Source: Paracoccus marinus (lineage in GTDB: Bacteria; Pseudomonadota; Alphaproteobacteria; Rhodobacterales; Rhodobacteraceae). Taken from it: 43,229 bases of DNA. Shown here piece after piece: positions 15,339-22,809 of the stretch. The stretch is taken from assembly GCF_007018965.1 (NCBI RefSeq), contig NZ_VJYZ01000037.1, forward strand, positions 1 to 43,229, written 5' to 3'. The notes under the pieces are model-generated. The model was not told the origin of the DNA. It was given only the letters and a program-made list of their open reading frames with translations, and made no database searches. The first letter of the stretch is position 1, and every line of letters starts with the position of its first letter. The position numbers and the translations under genes were made by a program.

Positions 15339-16696
15339 TGCAGGTTGAGCTGATCGCGGTCGACAACCTGACCCCCTACGCCCGCAATGCCCGCACCCAT
15401 TCGCCGGATCAGATCGCCCAGATCGCCGCCTCGATTGCAGAGTTCGGCTTCACCAACCCGATCCTGATCGGTGAGGACAGCGTGATCATCGCCGGTCACG
15501 GGCGGCTGATGGCCGCGCAGCGCCTCGGGCTGGCCGAGGTGCCGGTGATCCGGCTGGCGCATCTGAGCGCGGTTCAGCGGCGGGCGCTGGTCATTGCCGA
15601 CAACCGCATCGCCGAGAACGCGGGTTGGGATGAGGAACTGTTGCGATCCGAGCTGACAGCGCTGCAGGGGCTGGATTTCGACCTCGATCTGGTCGGATTC
15701 TCGGATGACGAGCTGGCCGATCTGCTCGGAGACGCCGAGGCATCGGGTTTCGGCGCCGTTCCGGAAGAAGAAGAGGACGGCATCCCTGACCTGCCAGAGG
15801 ATCCTGTCACTCGCCCCGGCGATATCTGGATCCTTGGCGATCACCGGCTGTTGTGCGGCGACAGCACGGATGCGGCGGCGGTCGCGCGGCTGATGGACGG
15901 GCAGCGCGCCACGCTCCTCTTCACCTCGCCGCCTTATGGCCAGCAGCGCGATTACGGCGCGGCGAAGGAGAAGGTCAGCGATTGGGACCGGCTGATGCAG
16001 GGCGTGTTCGCGGCGGCGCCGGTGAGCGAGGATGCGCAGCTGCTGGTCAATCTCGGGCTGGTGCATCGCGACAGCGAATGGATTCCATATTGGGACGCAT
16101 GGATCCAGTGGATGCGGACGCAGGGCTGGCGCCGCTTCGGCTGGTATGTCTGGGATCAGGGGCCCGGCCTGCCCGGCGACTGGAACGGGCGCTATGCCCC
16201 GGCGCATGAGTTCGTCTTCCATTTCAATCGGGTGCCACGGCGGCCTAACAAGACGGTGGAGAGCAAGCATGCCGGCGAGGTGCTGGGCGGCGGCGGGTTG
16301 CGCGCGGCCGATGGCACGGTGAGCGCCAAGCACGGCGCCGGCAACGCGATCCAAAGCCACCGCATCCCCGACAGCGTGATCCGGGTGATGCGCCACAAGG
16401 GCGCTATTGCCGGCGGCGCGCATCCGGCGGTGTTCCCGGTCAGGCTTGCCGAGGAGATGATCGCCGCCTGGAGCGATCCGGGCGATCTGCTCTATGAGCC
16501 GTTCACCGGCTCCGGGTCGCAACTGATCGCGGCGACGAACCTCGGGCGCATCTGTTTCGGGATGGAACTGGACCCGGCCTATTGCGACGTCGCGGTGCGG
16601 CGCTGGCAGCTGATGACGGGCGAGACCGCCACCCATGCAGAGACCGGCGCGAGCTTCGAGGCAGAGACTGCGACGCGCAAGGCGCTGGCGGCATGA
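15338..16696 (+). CDS. ParB-like domain / DNA methyltransferase fusion 2 (SPPY type)
   Basis: 452 aa. N-terminal ParB-like domain nearly the same as in the gene at 12830, even at DNA level (compare 12871-13030 with 15373-15530), pointing to duplication or recombination between them. The methyltransferase part differs: catalytic TSPPYG (Ser197-Gly201) instead of DPPYG, and SAM motif FTGSGSQ at ~389. SPPY is commoner in N4-cytosine enzymes, DPPY in N6-adenine enzymes, so the pair may modify different bases. A long insert between the motifs (WDQGPGLPGDWNGRYAPAHE region) is likely the recognition domain. Starts by TGATG overlap with the 60-aa gene. Confidence 0.88.
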   Translation: MQVELIAVDNLTPYARNARTHSPDQIAQIAASIAEFGFTNPILIGEDSVIIAGHGRLMAAQRLGLAEVPVIRLAHLSAVQRRALVIADNRIAENAGWDEELLRSELTALQGLDFDLDLVGFSDDELADLLGDAEASGFGAVPEEEEDGIPDLPEDPVTRPGDIWILGDHRLLCGDSTDAAAVARLMDGQRATLLFTSPPYGQQRDYGAAKEKVSDWDRLMQGVFAAAPVSEDAQLLVNLGLVHRDSEWIPYWDAWIQWMRTQGWRRFGWYVWDQGPGLPGDWNGRYAPAHEFVFHFNRVPRRPNKTVESKHAGEVLGGGGLRAADGTVSAKHGAGNAIQSHRIPDSVIRVMRHKGAIAGGAHPAVFPVRLAEEMIAAWSDPGDLLYEPFTGSGSQLIAATNLGRICFGMELDPAYCDVAVRRWQLMTGETATHAETGASFEAETATRKALAA

Positions 16697-17028
16697 AACA
16701 GTCGCGCGCGATGTCGATGGTCGAGGCTATCGCCAACGTTGCCGTCGGCTTCTGGGTCGCGGTTACAGTGCAGGCGCTGGTGTTTCCGCTGTTCGGGTTT
16801 CACGCCGCACCGGCACAGCATCTCGCCATCGGCGCCATCTTCACCGGCGTATCGCTGATCCGCTCCTTCGCCCTGCGGCGGCTGTTCGAGGCGATCCGCC
16901 AACAGGCAGTGCGAAGAGGATCGGCGCATTCCCCCGACCCGCATCCGGTTTGCGACCATATGACAGACGATGGCCTGTGTCAGTCCATGGGCGAGCTCAG
17001 GGCACTGATGGCGTCCTGTTCCGCCTGA
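16693..17028 (+). CDS. DUF7220-type small membrane protein
   Basis: 111 aa; ATGA overlap with the preceding methyltransferase gene. Two hydrophobic segments, EAIANVAVGFWVAVTVQALV and an AIGAIFTGVSLIRSFA-type helix, then basic RRLFEAIRQQ. This matches the DUF7220 pattern (SM.EA..N...G...A...Q..VFP.FG.., ARSFALRRLFE), frequent in prophages and of unknown function. The C-terminal ~35 residues (a Cys/His-containing tail) extend beyond the family core and overlap the convergent gene at 16980. Confidence 0.7.
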   Translation: MKQSRAMSMVEAIANVAVGFWVAVTVQALVFPLFGFHAAPAQHLAIGAIFTGVSLIRSFALRRLFEAIRQQAVRRGSAHSPDPHPVCDHMTDDGLCQSMGELRALMASCSA

Positions 17029-17345
17029 TGGCGCGGGGCGGCGTCAGGCGGATCGCGCCGCGCGGCAAGAATCGCCACGAACAGCGCCCGGCAGGCGGCT
17101 GCCAGTTCATCGGCCCCTGCTGCGTCGAGATCGACATCATGGATGGCGCGGGCCTCGCCCAGATCGGTGATGCCATAAATGGTGGCGAACTCGGCCTCCG
17201 CCGGTGCGCAGGTGGCGATGAATGCCTCATCGGCGCCCGCTTCCGCATCGTTGCGGCAGAACCGGATGTCGATGCTCTCAACGCATTCGCGCCGGGCGAA
17301 TTCGCCCAAGGTCTCGTGCTCCGGCAGGCAATTGAAGGAAATCAT
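16980..17345 (-). CDS. Unrecognised acidic protein, third gene of a minus-strand operon
   Basis: 121 aa from ATG 17345, only 3 bp after the stop of the DUF3489 gene. Acidic, with an N-terminal MISFNCLPEHETLGEFARRE and a middle GITDLGEARAIHDVDLDAAG. I do not recognise a domain. It overlaps the 3' end of the convergent DUF7220 gene by 49 bp. Coding status is supported by tight spacing in the operon and a balanced residue composition. Confidence 0.6.
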   Translation of the reverse strand: MISFNCLPEHETLGEFARRECVESIDIRFCRNDAEAGADEAFIATCAPAEAEFATIYGITDLGEARAIHDVDLDAAGADELAAACRALFVAILAARRDPPDAAPRHQAEQDAISALSSPMD

Positions 17346-17348
17346 GGC

Positions 17349-17915
17349 TCAGCCCTCCGTGGCGATGCGGTAAACGGTCCCGCGTCCGTCGATTCTCTCT
17401 GCGGCAATGGTCAGCCCGAGCCGCTTTTTCAGGGCCCCGGAAATGGCGCCGCGCACAGTGTGGGGTTGCCACGAAAGGGCGGCCGCCGCCTCTGCAACAC
17501 TCGCGCCCTCGGGTCGCTGCAGCAGCGCGATCAACGCCGCCTGTTTGGTGCCGGCGCGGGTGGTCGCGGGCCTTTGGGCCTCGGGAGCAACCGCAGCGGC
17601 CGCTTCCCGCTCCATCCGCCCGCGCCTTGCCCCGGCGATGGCGCCCGCCACCAGCGGCTCGATGCCGACGGCGGCCAGCCCGGCCTCGGTGGCAAGCAGC
17701 GTGGTGCCATGACCATCGCCGGTCTCGCGCCAGAGCGGCTCGCTGCGGCGAATATTGGCCTCGACCTCCTCGACGAGGCCCTTGGCAAGCAGCGCCTCCA
17801 CCACCTTGGCGGCGGCACCACCGCGCAGGCTGTCGGGCAAGGGAAGCGCCAGATTGCCGGGGCGCGCGGCGGCACGGCTGAGGATCAGGCTCTGGGTTTC
17901 GGAAAGCGGGATCAT
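17349..17915 (-). CDS. DUF3489-type winged-helix protein
   Basis: 188 aa from ATG 17915 (4-base overlap with the upstream 83-aa gene). The C-terminal ~65 residues (TRAGTKQAALIALLQRPEGA, VAEAAAALSWQPHTVRGAIS, GALKKRLGLTI, GRGTVYRI) are a DUF3489 domain, a winged-helix-like fold seen in alphaproteobacterial and phage proteins. The N-terminal half also looks like a wHTH (LSETQSLILSRAAARPG; VVEALLAKGLVEEV), joined by an Ala-rich linker. It may be a transcription regulator of this phage; promoter targets are unknown. Confidence 0.75.
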   Translation of the reverse strand: MIPLSETQSLILSRAAARPGNLALPLPDSLRGGAAAKVVEALLAKGLVEEVEANIRRSEPLWRETGDGHGTTLLATEAGLAAVGIEPLVAGAIAGARRGRMEREAAAAVAPEAQRPATTRAGTKQAALIALLQRPEGASVAEAAAALSWQPHTVRGAISGALKKRLGLTIAAERIDGRGTVYRIATEG

Positions 17916-18163
17916 CGCGCATGCTCCCCTTCGCCAAAAGCGCTGTCGGTGATCTGGCGCAGAAGGCTGGCATAATGCTCCAGCGTGCCGACATGGCCCC
18001 AGTTCACCGCGTCGGGGCTGGCGTTGAAATGATCGTCGCTCAGCGCGGCGAGGCGGGCGAGCATGGTGTCGATCTCGGTCTTCTTGCCAAGGAAAGCGGT
18101 GAGCGCGGCGCCGCTGTTGCGGTGGGCTTTCTCGGCGCGGGTGGTGGTGATGGCCATGGTCAT
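17912..18163 (-). CDS. Small unknown protein, first gene of the minus-strand operon
   Basis: 83 aa from ATG 18163, chosen because GGAGAG lies 7 bases upstream; an earlier in-frame ATG at 18205 has no such site. The sequence contains AALTAFLGKKTEIDTMLARL, AALSDDHFNAS and NWGHVGTLEHYASLLRQITD: a short helical protein often seen beside DUF3489 genes. Function unknown. Transcribed away from the terminase genes. Confidence 0.65.
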   Translation of the reverse strand: MTMAITTTRAEKAHRNSGAALTAFLGKKTEIDTMLARLAALSDDHFNASPDAVNWGHVGTLEHYASLLRQITDSAFGEGEHAR

Positions 18164-18245
18164 GGGGTGCTCTCCGGCGTCTGAACTGCATCGTTTTCGT
18201 GCCATCAGAATCGCTCACCACAGGCCGGAAGTGTAGCATAATCGC

Positions 18246-18260
18246 AGCAATATCATTGCT
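18246..18260. promoter_or_regulatory. Dyad in the divergent region before the packaging genes
   Basis: AGCAAT-ATC-ATTGCT is a perfect 6-bp inverted repeat in the A+T-rich gap between the minus-strand operon (start 18163) and the small terminase gene (start 18311). The stretch TTTATGTAAT at 18260-18269 could serve as a -10 region for rightward late transcription. A regulator binding here could control both directions; DUF3489 or a late activator are candidates. No direct proof in sequence. Confidence 0.35.
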
Positions 18261-18310
18261 TTATGTAATCTGCCCAGATGCTTGGGCGCAAGCCGGAAGG
18301 GTCACGCGGA

Positions 18311-18916
18311 ATGGGCATGTCGCGCCGTCAATATGCGGCGCATCGCGGCGTCAGCCACACGGCGGTGGGCAAGGCAATCTCCTCGGGGCGCATCAGTCTC
18401 GAGCCGGATGGCAGCATCGATCCGGTGACGGCCGACCGGCAATGGGACGCGCAGACCGACCCGGCCAAGCAGCGCGGCGCTCATGCGCGGGCGCTGGGGA
18501 CCGCCACGGCGGCCGGCACCGCCCGCGCCAGCGCCGCGACCAGGCCGGTGCCGCGCGCCGCCATCGAGTCGGTGGGCGAGACCCTGCGCGAGGCCGGCGC
18601 CGATCCCGATCCCGGCACGGGCGGCGAAGTGTCGTTCCTGCGCGCGCGGATGGCCAATGAGGTGCTGAAGGCGCAAACCGCCAAGGTCAAGCTCGCCAGG
18701 ATGAAGGGCGAGCTGGTCGACCGGGCGCGCACCACCACCATGGTCTTCGATCTGGCCCGGCGCGAACGCGACGCCTGGCAGAACTGGCCGGCCCGGGTGG
18801 CCGCCAACATGGCCGCCGATCTGGGCGTCGATGTCCATCGGATGGAGCAGGTTCTGGACAATTATTTGCGCCAGCACCTGGCCGATCTTGCGGAGGTGAA
18901 GATTGACTTACGATGA
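18311..18916 (+). CDS. Phage terminase small subunit (Nu1-like)
   Basis: 201 aa from ATG 18311, preceded by GGAAGGG; an in-frame ATG at 18278 lacks a ribosome site. N-terminal HTH of the Nu1 type (SRRQYAAHRGVSHTAVGKAI, then SGRISLEPDGSIDP) that recognises the packaging site, a flexible Ala-rich linker, then a helical segment (SFLRARMANEVLKAQTAKVK…) and a C-terminal part (NWPARVAANMAADLGVDVHR) for assembly with the large subunit. Followed at once by the large subunit, as in lambda Nu1-A. Confidence 0.85.
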   Translation: MGMSRRQYAAHRGVSHTAVGKAISSGRISLEPDGSIDPVTADRQWDAQTDPAKQRGAHARALGTATAAGTARASAATRPVPRAAIESVGETLREAGADPDPGTGGEVSFLRARMANEVLKAQTAKVKLARMKGELVDRARTTTMVFDLARRERDAWQNWPARVAANMAADLGVDVHRMEQVLDNYLRQHLADLAEVKIDLR

Positions 18917-19091
18917 ATGGCGCGCCGAGGCGCGGCGCCGGCAGGCGTTCGGCCTGCTGATCGACAGGACAATGGCGCGGATCAGAGCGAGGAAAGCCCG
19001 CGAGCAACGGGATGCGGATGCGGAAGGCGCCGGGGCCGTTCTCTGCGCGATCCGGCAGGCGCGAGGGGAGACGATCCGTGGCGCTGGCTGA
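18903..19091 (+). CDS. Small basic protein between the terminase genes
   Basis: 62 aa from TTG 18903, with GGAGGTGA at 18892-18899. It overlaps both neighbours by 14 bases. Sequence MTYDEWRAEARRRQAFGLLI, DRTMARIRARKAREQRDA is strongly charged and helical. No family recognised. Its lodged position and good ribosome site make it probably real; a packaging accessory role is a guess. Confidence 0.6.
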   Translation: MTYDEWRAEARRRQAFGLLIDRTMARIRARKAREQRDADAEGAGAVLCAIRQARGETIRGAG

Positions 19092-21063
19092 TTTCGAGGG
19101 CGCCGAGGATATCCGCAATGCCTGGCTGGCTGGTCTGGCGCCGGACCCGGCGCTGACGGTCAGCCAATGGGCGGATCGGCACCGGATCCTGTCCTCGCGC
19201 GCAGCAAGCGAGGCCGGCCCCTATCGCACCGCCCGCACGCCCTTCATGCGGGCGATCATGGATGCGCTGTCGCCGGCCAGCCCGGCGCGACGGGTGGTAT
19301 TCCAGAAGGCCGCGCAGGTGGGCGCGACCGAAGGCGGCAACAACTGGGTCGGCTTCTGCATCCACCGCGCGCCGGGGCCGTTTCTGGCGGTCCAGCCGAC
19401 CGTCGATCTGGCAAAACGCCTGTCGCAGCAGCGGATCGACCCGCTGATCGAGGAAAGCCCGGAGCTGCGGGCGCTGGTGATGCCGTCGCGATCGAAGGAC
19501 AGCGGCAATACCATTCTCGGCAAGCGGTTTCCCGGTGGGCAGTTGATCCTGACCGGCGCGAACAGCGCCGTGGGCCTGCGCTCGATGCCGGCGCGCTGGG
19601 TGTTTCTGGACGAGGTGGACGCCTATCCGGGCGATCTCGATGGCGAGGGCGATCCCATCGCGCTGGCCGAGGCGCGCACGATCAGCTTCGGGCATCGGAG
19701 CAAGCTGTTTCTGGCCTCGACCCCGACCGTGAAGGGCCTCTCGCGCATCGAGCGGGAATACGAGCTGTCGGATCAGCAGCGATACCATGTCCCCTGCCCG
19801 CATTGCGGCGGCCTGCAATGGCTGAAGTTCGAACGCCTGCGCTGGCAGTCGGGCCGGCCGGAAACCACGCGTTATGTCTGCGAACACTGCGATCAGCCCA
19901 TCGCCGAGCGCCACAAGACCGAGATGATGGACGAGGCGAAAGGCGCGACATGGCTGCCCACCGCCGAGCCGGAGATGCTGGAGCGGGCGCGGGCGGCGGG
20001 GATCGTTGGATATCACATCAGCGGCCTCTATTCGCCGCTGGGCTGGCTCAGCTGGTCGAAGATCGCGCAGGATTGGGAGCAGGCGGTCGGTAACGAGTCC
20101 GCGCTGAAGACGCTGAAGAACACGGTGCTGGGTGAGACCTGGCAGGAACGCGGCGAGGCCCCGGACTGGCAGCGCCTTTATGAGCGGCGCGAGGATTGGC
20201 ATCTGGGGGAGGTGCCGCAGCGCGCGCTGATCCTGACGGCCGGCGCGGATGTGCAGCGCGACCGGATCGAGATCGACGTCTGGGGCTGGGGCGAGAACCT
20301 TGAATCCTGGCTGGTCGATCATGTGGTGCTGGAAGGCGACACGGCCCGCGAGGAGGTCTGGGACGATCTGACCGGGTTTCTGGCCGAGACCTGGCCCCAT
20401 GCCGGCGGCGCGCGCATGGCGTTGGCGCGGCTGGCGATCGACACCGGCGACGGCGCGACCACCGATGCGGTCTATGGCTGGTGCCGCAAGATGGGCCACG
20501 GCCAGGTAATCGCGATCAAGGGCGTCGGCGGCTTTGACCGCTCCACCCCGGTGGACGGCCCGAGCTATGTCGATGTGACCGAGGGCGGGCGCAAGTTTCG
20601 CCGCGGGGTGCGGCTGTGGAAGGTCGCCGGCGCGGTGTTCAAATCCGAGACCTATCGCCTGCTACGCCTCGCCGCGCCCACCGACGAGGACATCGCCGAC
20701 GGCAGCGGCTGGCCGGCCGGCTTCGTCCACATCCCGAAAGGGACCACGGCGGAATGGACCAAGCAGCTGACCGCCGAGCAGTTGATGACCATCAAGACCC
20801 GCCAGGGCTTCCAGAAGCTGGAATGGCAGCAGACCCGCGACCGCAACGAGGCGCTGGACTGCCGGGTCTATGCCCGCGCCTGCGCCTGGCTGATGGGCGT
20901 GGATCGCTGGGACGGCGCCAAATGGGACGATCTGCGCGCGCAGCTCATGCCCGGCACGAGTGATGCGCGCCCGGCCGGGCAACCGCATCGTCAACCGTTG
21001 AAACCGCCGCCGCCCCGCCCGTCGGGCTGGCTGGGCAAGAGACAAAGAGGAAGCTGGTTCTGA
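19078..21063 (+). CDS. Phage terminase large subunit, GpA family
   Basis: 661 aa from GTG 19078 with GGGGAG 7 bases upstream; the longer open frame from 19012 lies inside the previous gene. Motifs of the lambda gpA family: N-terminal PALTVSQWADRHRILSSRAA; the adenine/Walker region VFQKAAQVGATEGGNNW; Walker B RWVFLDEVD; LASTPTVKG; a zinc-ribbon CPHCGG…CEHCDQ; and the nuclease half (AGADVQRDRIEIDVWGWG; AIDTGD; NEALDCRVYARAC). It should cut concatemers and pump DNA into the prohead together with the small subunit. Confidence 0.95.
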   Translation: MALADFEGAEDIRNAWLAGLAPDPALTVSQWADRHRILSSRAASEAGPYRTARTPFMRAIMDALSPASPARRVVFQKAAQVGATEGGNNWVGFCIHRAPGPFLAVQPTVDLAKRLSQQRIDPLIEESPELRALVMPSRSKDSGNTILGKRFPGGQLILTGANSAVGLRSMPARWVFLDEVDAYPGDLDGEGDPIALAEARTISFGHRSKLFLASTPTVKGLSRIEREYELSDQQRYHVPCPHCGGLQWLKFERLRWQSGRPETTRYVCEHCDQPIAERHKTEMMDEAKGATWLPTAEPEMLERARAAGIVGYHISGLYSPLGWLSWSKIAQDWEQAVGNESALKTLKNTVLGETWQERGEAPDWQRLYERREDWHLGEVPQRALILTAGADVQRDRIEIDVWGWGENLESWLVDHVVLEGDTAREEVWDDLTGFLAETWPHAGGARMALARLAIDTGDGATTDAVYGWCRKMGHGQVIAIKGVGGFDRSTPVDGPSYVDVTEGGRKFRRGVRLWKVAGAVFKSETYRLLRLAAPTDEDIADGSGWPAGFVHIPKGTTAEWTKQLTAEQLMTIKTRQGFQKLEWQQTRDRNEALDCRVYARACAWLMGVDRWDGAKWDDLRAQLMPGTSDARPAGQPHRQPLKPPPPRPSGWLGKRQRGSWF

Positions 21064-21266
21064 TGGCCTGGACCGAGAGTGAACTTGACGCGCTGCGCCG
21101 GGCCTATGCCTCGGGCACCCTGCGGGTCAGCTATGATGGAAAGACCCTTGAATACGGCTCGGCCGCCGATCTGCTGAGCCGCATCCGCACCATCGAGGGC
21201 GAAATGGCAGCCGGATCGGGCCGTCCCTTGCCCGTGGCGGGCTTTGCCGGTTTCCATAGGGGCTGA
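21063..21266 (+). CDS. gpW-like head-tail joining protein
   Basis: 67 aa, start overlapping the terminase stop (TGATG). SELDALRRAYASGTLRVSYD, GKTLEYGSAADLLSRIRTIE is typical of gpW/phage_gpW family head completion proteins (a short helix-strand-helix). It sits between terminase and portal as in lambda, where W closes the head after packaging. Confidence 0.85.
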   Translation: MAWTESELDALRRAYASGTLRVSYDGKTLEYGSAADLLSRIRTIEGEMAAGSGRPLPVAGFAGFHRG

Positions 21267-21268
21267 CC

Positions 21269-22798
21269 ATGGCAGGACCGAAGGAGATCACCCCGGACGT
21301 GCGCTGGGGGCTGATGGATGCTGCCTTGTCGGTGGTTTCGCCACGCTCTGCCGCCCGGCGCTATGCCGCGCGGGTGGCGATTTCAAACCTGCGGCGTGGC
21401 TATGAGGCCGCCTCAAGGGGGCGTGGAACGGCAGGCTGGAAAGTCGGTGGAACGGCGGCGGATGCGGAAATCGCTGCGGCCGGGGCCACGCTGCGCGACC
21501 GCATGCGCGATCTGGTGCGCAACAACCCCATCGCCGCGCAGGCGGTGCAGGTGCTGGTCAACAATATCGTCGGCACCGGCATCCGGCCCCGCGCCGCGAC
21601 CCCCGATCCGGCGCTGAACAGACAGGTCGACGATCTGTGGCGGCGCTGGGCCGCCCGTTGCGACGATCATGGGCACACGGATTTCCATGGGGTTCTCTGC
21701 CTCGCCGTGCGCGAGATGATCGAGGGCGGCGAGGTCTTCGCGGTGGCCCGCTATCGTCGTGGCGCACACGCGCGTGATCTGCGTTTGCGCATCGAGCTGC
21801 GCGAGGCCGATCACCTCGACAGCGCACGCTTTGACAACCGCGCCGATGGGACCCGGATCAGCCAGGGGATCGAGACCGACCGGGATGGCCGGCGCGTCGC
21901 CTACTGGATGTTTCCGGATCATCCCGGTCACAACGACCCCATTGTCAACCACCGCCTGGAATCGGTGCGCCTCAGGGCGCAGGACGTGGCGCATCTGTTT
22001 GAACGCCAGCGGGTCCAGAGCCGGGGCGTGCCCTGGGGCACCCCGGCCATGCGGGCGATCCGCGATGTCGACGACTGGCAGACCGCGGAACTGGTGCGCA
22101 AGAAAACCGAAGCCTGTCTGGTCGGCATCGTTTTCGGCGCGGATGAGGATCAGCAATCCATCGCCCCGGTGATCGAGGACGGGATGGGCAACCGGGTCGA
22201 GCAGTTCGAGCCGGGCCTGATCGCCTATGCCCGCGGCGGCAAGGACATCAAGTTCAACCAACCGGCCTCGACGGCTGGCGTCTATGAATGGCACCGGACC
22301 CAGCTTCACATCATCGCCGCCGGCTTCCGGGTACCCTATGCGATGATGACCGGTGATCTGTCGCAGGCCAACTTCTCGTCCACCCGTGCGGGCCTGAACG
22401 AATTCCGCCGCATGGTCGAGCAGATCCAGTGGCAGACCGTGATCCCGATGTTCTGCGAGCCGATCTGGCGCTGGTTCATCAAGGAGGCACAGTCGCAGGG
22501 CCTGCTGCCGGATGGCGTCGAGATTCTTGCGGAATGGGGGCCGCCGAAGTTCGAGAGTGTCAATCCGCTGCAGGACGTGCAGGCCGATCTGCTGGAGGTG
22601 CGCTCCGGCTTCTCGACCCTGCCGCAACAGATCGCGCGGCGGGGATATGACCCTGAGGAAATCCTCAGCGAATGGGCCGATTTCGCCAGGAAGGCCGATG
22701 CCGCTGGCCTCGTCTTCGACAGCGACCCGCGCAAGGTCAGCAAGGCTGGCCTTGTCCAGACCACCGACCCGACCGCGCCCCCCAGCGGCGATAACTGA
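21269..22798 (+). CDS. Portal protein, lambda family
   Basis: 509 aa, 2 bp after the gpW-like gene. Conserved lambda-portal landmarks: ARRYAARVAISNLRRGYEAA, LVRNNPIAAQAVQVLVNNIV followed by GTGIRP, CDDHGHTDFHG, MIEGGEVFAVARYR, a VAHLFERQRVQSRGVPW segment, and MTGDLSQANFSSTRAGLNEF. It forms the dodecameric ring at the head vertex through which DNA passes and to which connectors bind. Confidence 0.95.
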   Translation: MAGPKEITPDVRWGLMDAALSVVSPRSAARRYAARVAISNLRRGYEAASRGRGTAGWKVGGTAADAEIAAAGATLRDRMRDLVRNNPIAAQAVQVLVNNIVGTGIRPRAATPDPALNRQVDDLWRRWAARCDDHGHTDFHGVLCLAVREMIEGGEVFAVARYRRGAHARDLRLRIELREADHLDSARFDNRADGTRISQGIETDRDGRRVAYWMFPDHPGHNDPIVNHRLESVRLRAQDVAHLFERQRVQSRGVPWGTPAMRAIRDVDDWQTAELVRKKTEACLVGIVFGADEDQQSIAPVIEDGMGNRVEQFEPGLIAYARGGKDIKFNQPASTAGVYEWHRTQLHIIAAGFRVPYAMMTGDLSQANFSSTRAGLNEFRRMVEQIQWQTVIPMFCEPIWRWFIKEAQSQGLLPDGVEILAEWGPPKFESVNPLQDVQADLLEVRSGFSTLPQQIARRGYDPEEILSEWADFARKADAAGLVFDSDPRKVSKAGLVQTTDPTAPPSGDN

Positions 22799-22809
22799 CG
22801 GAGACCACC

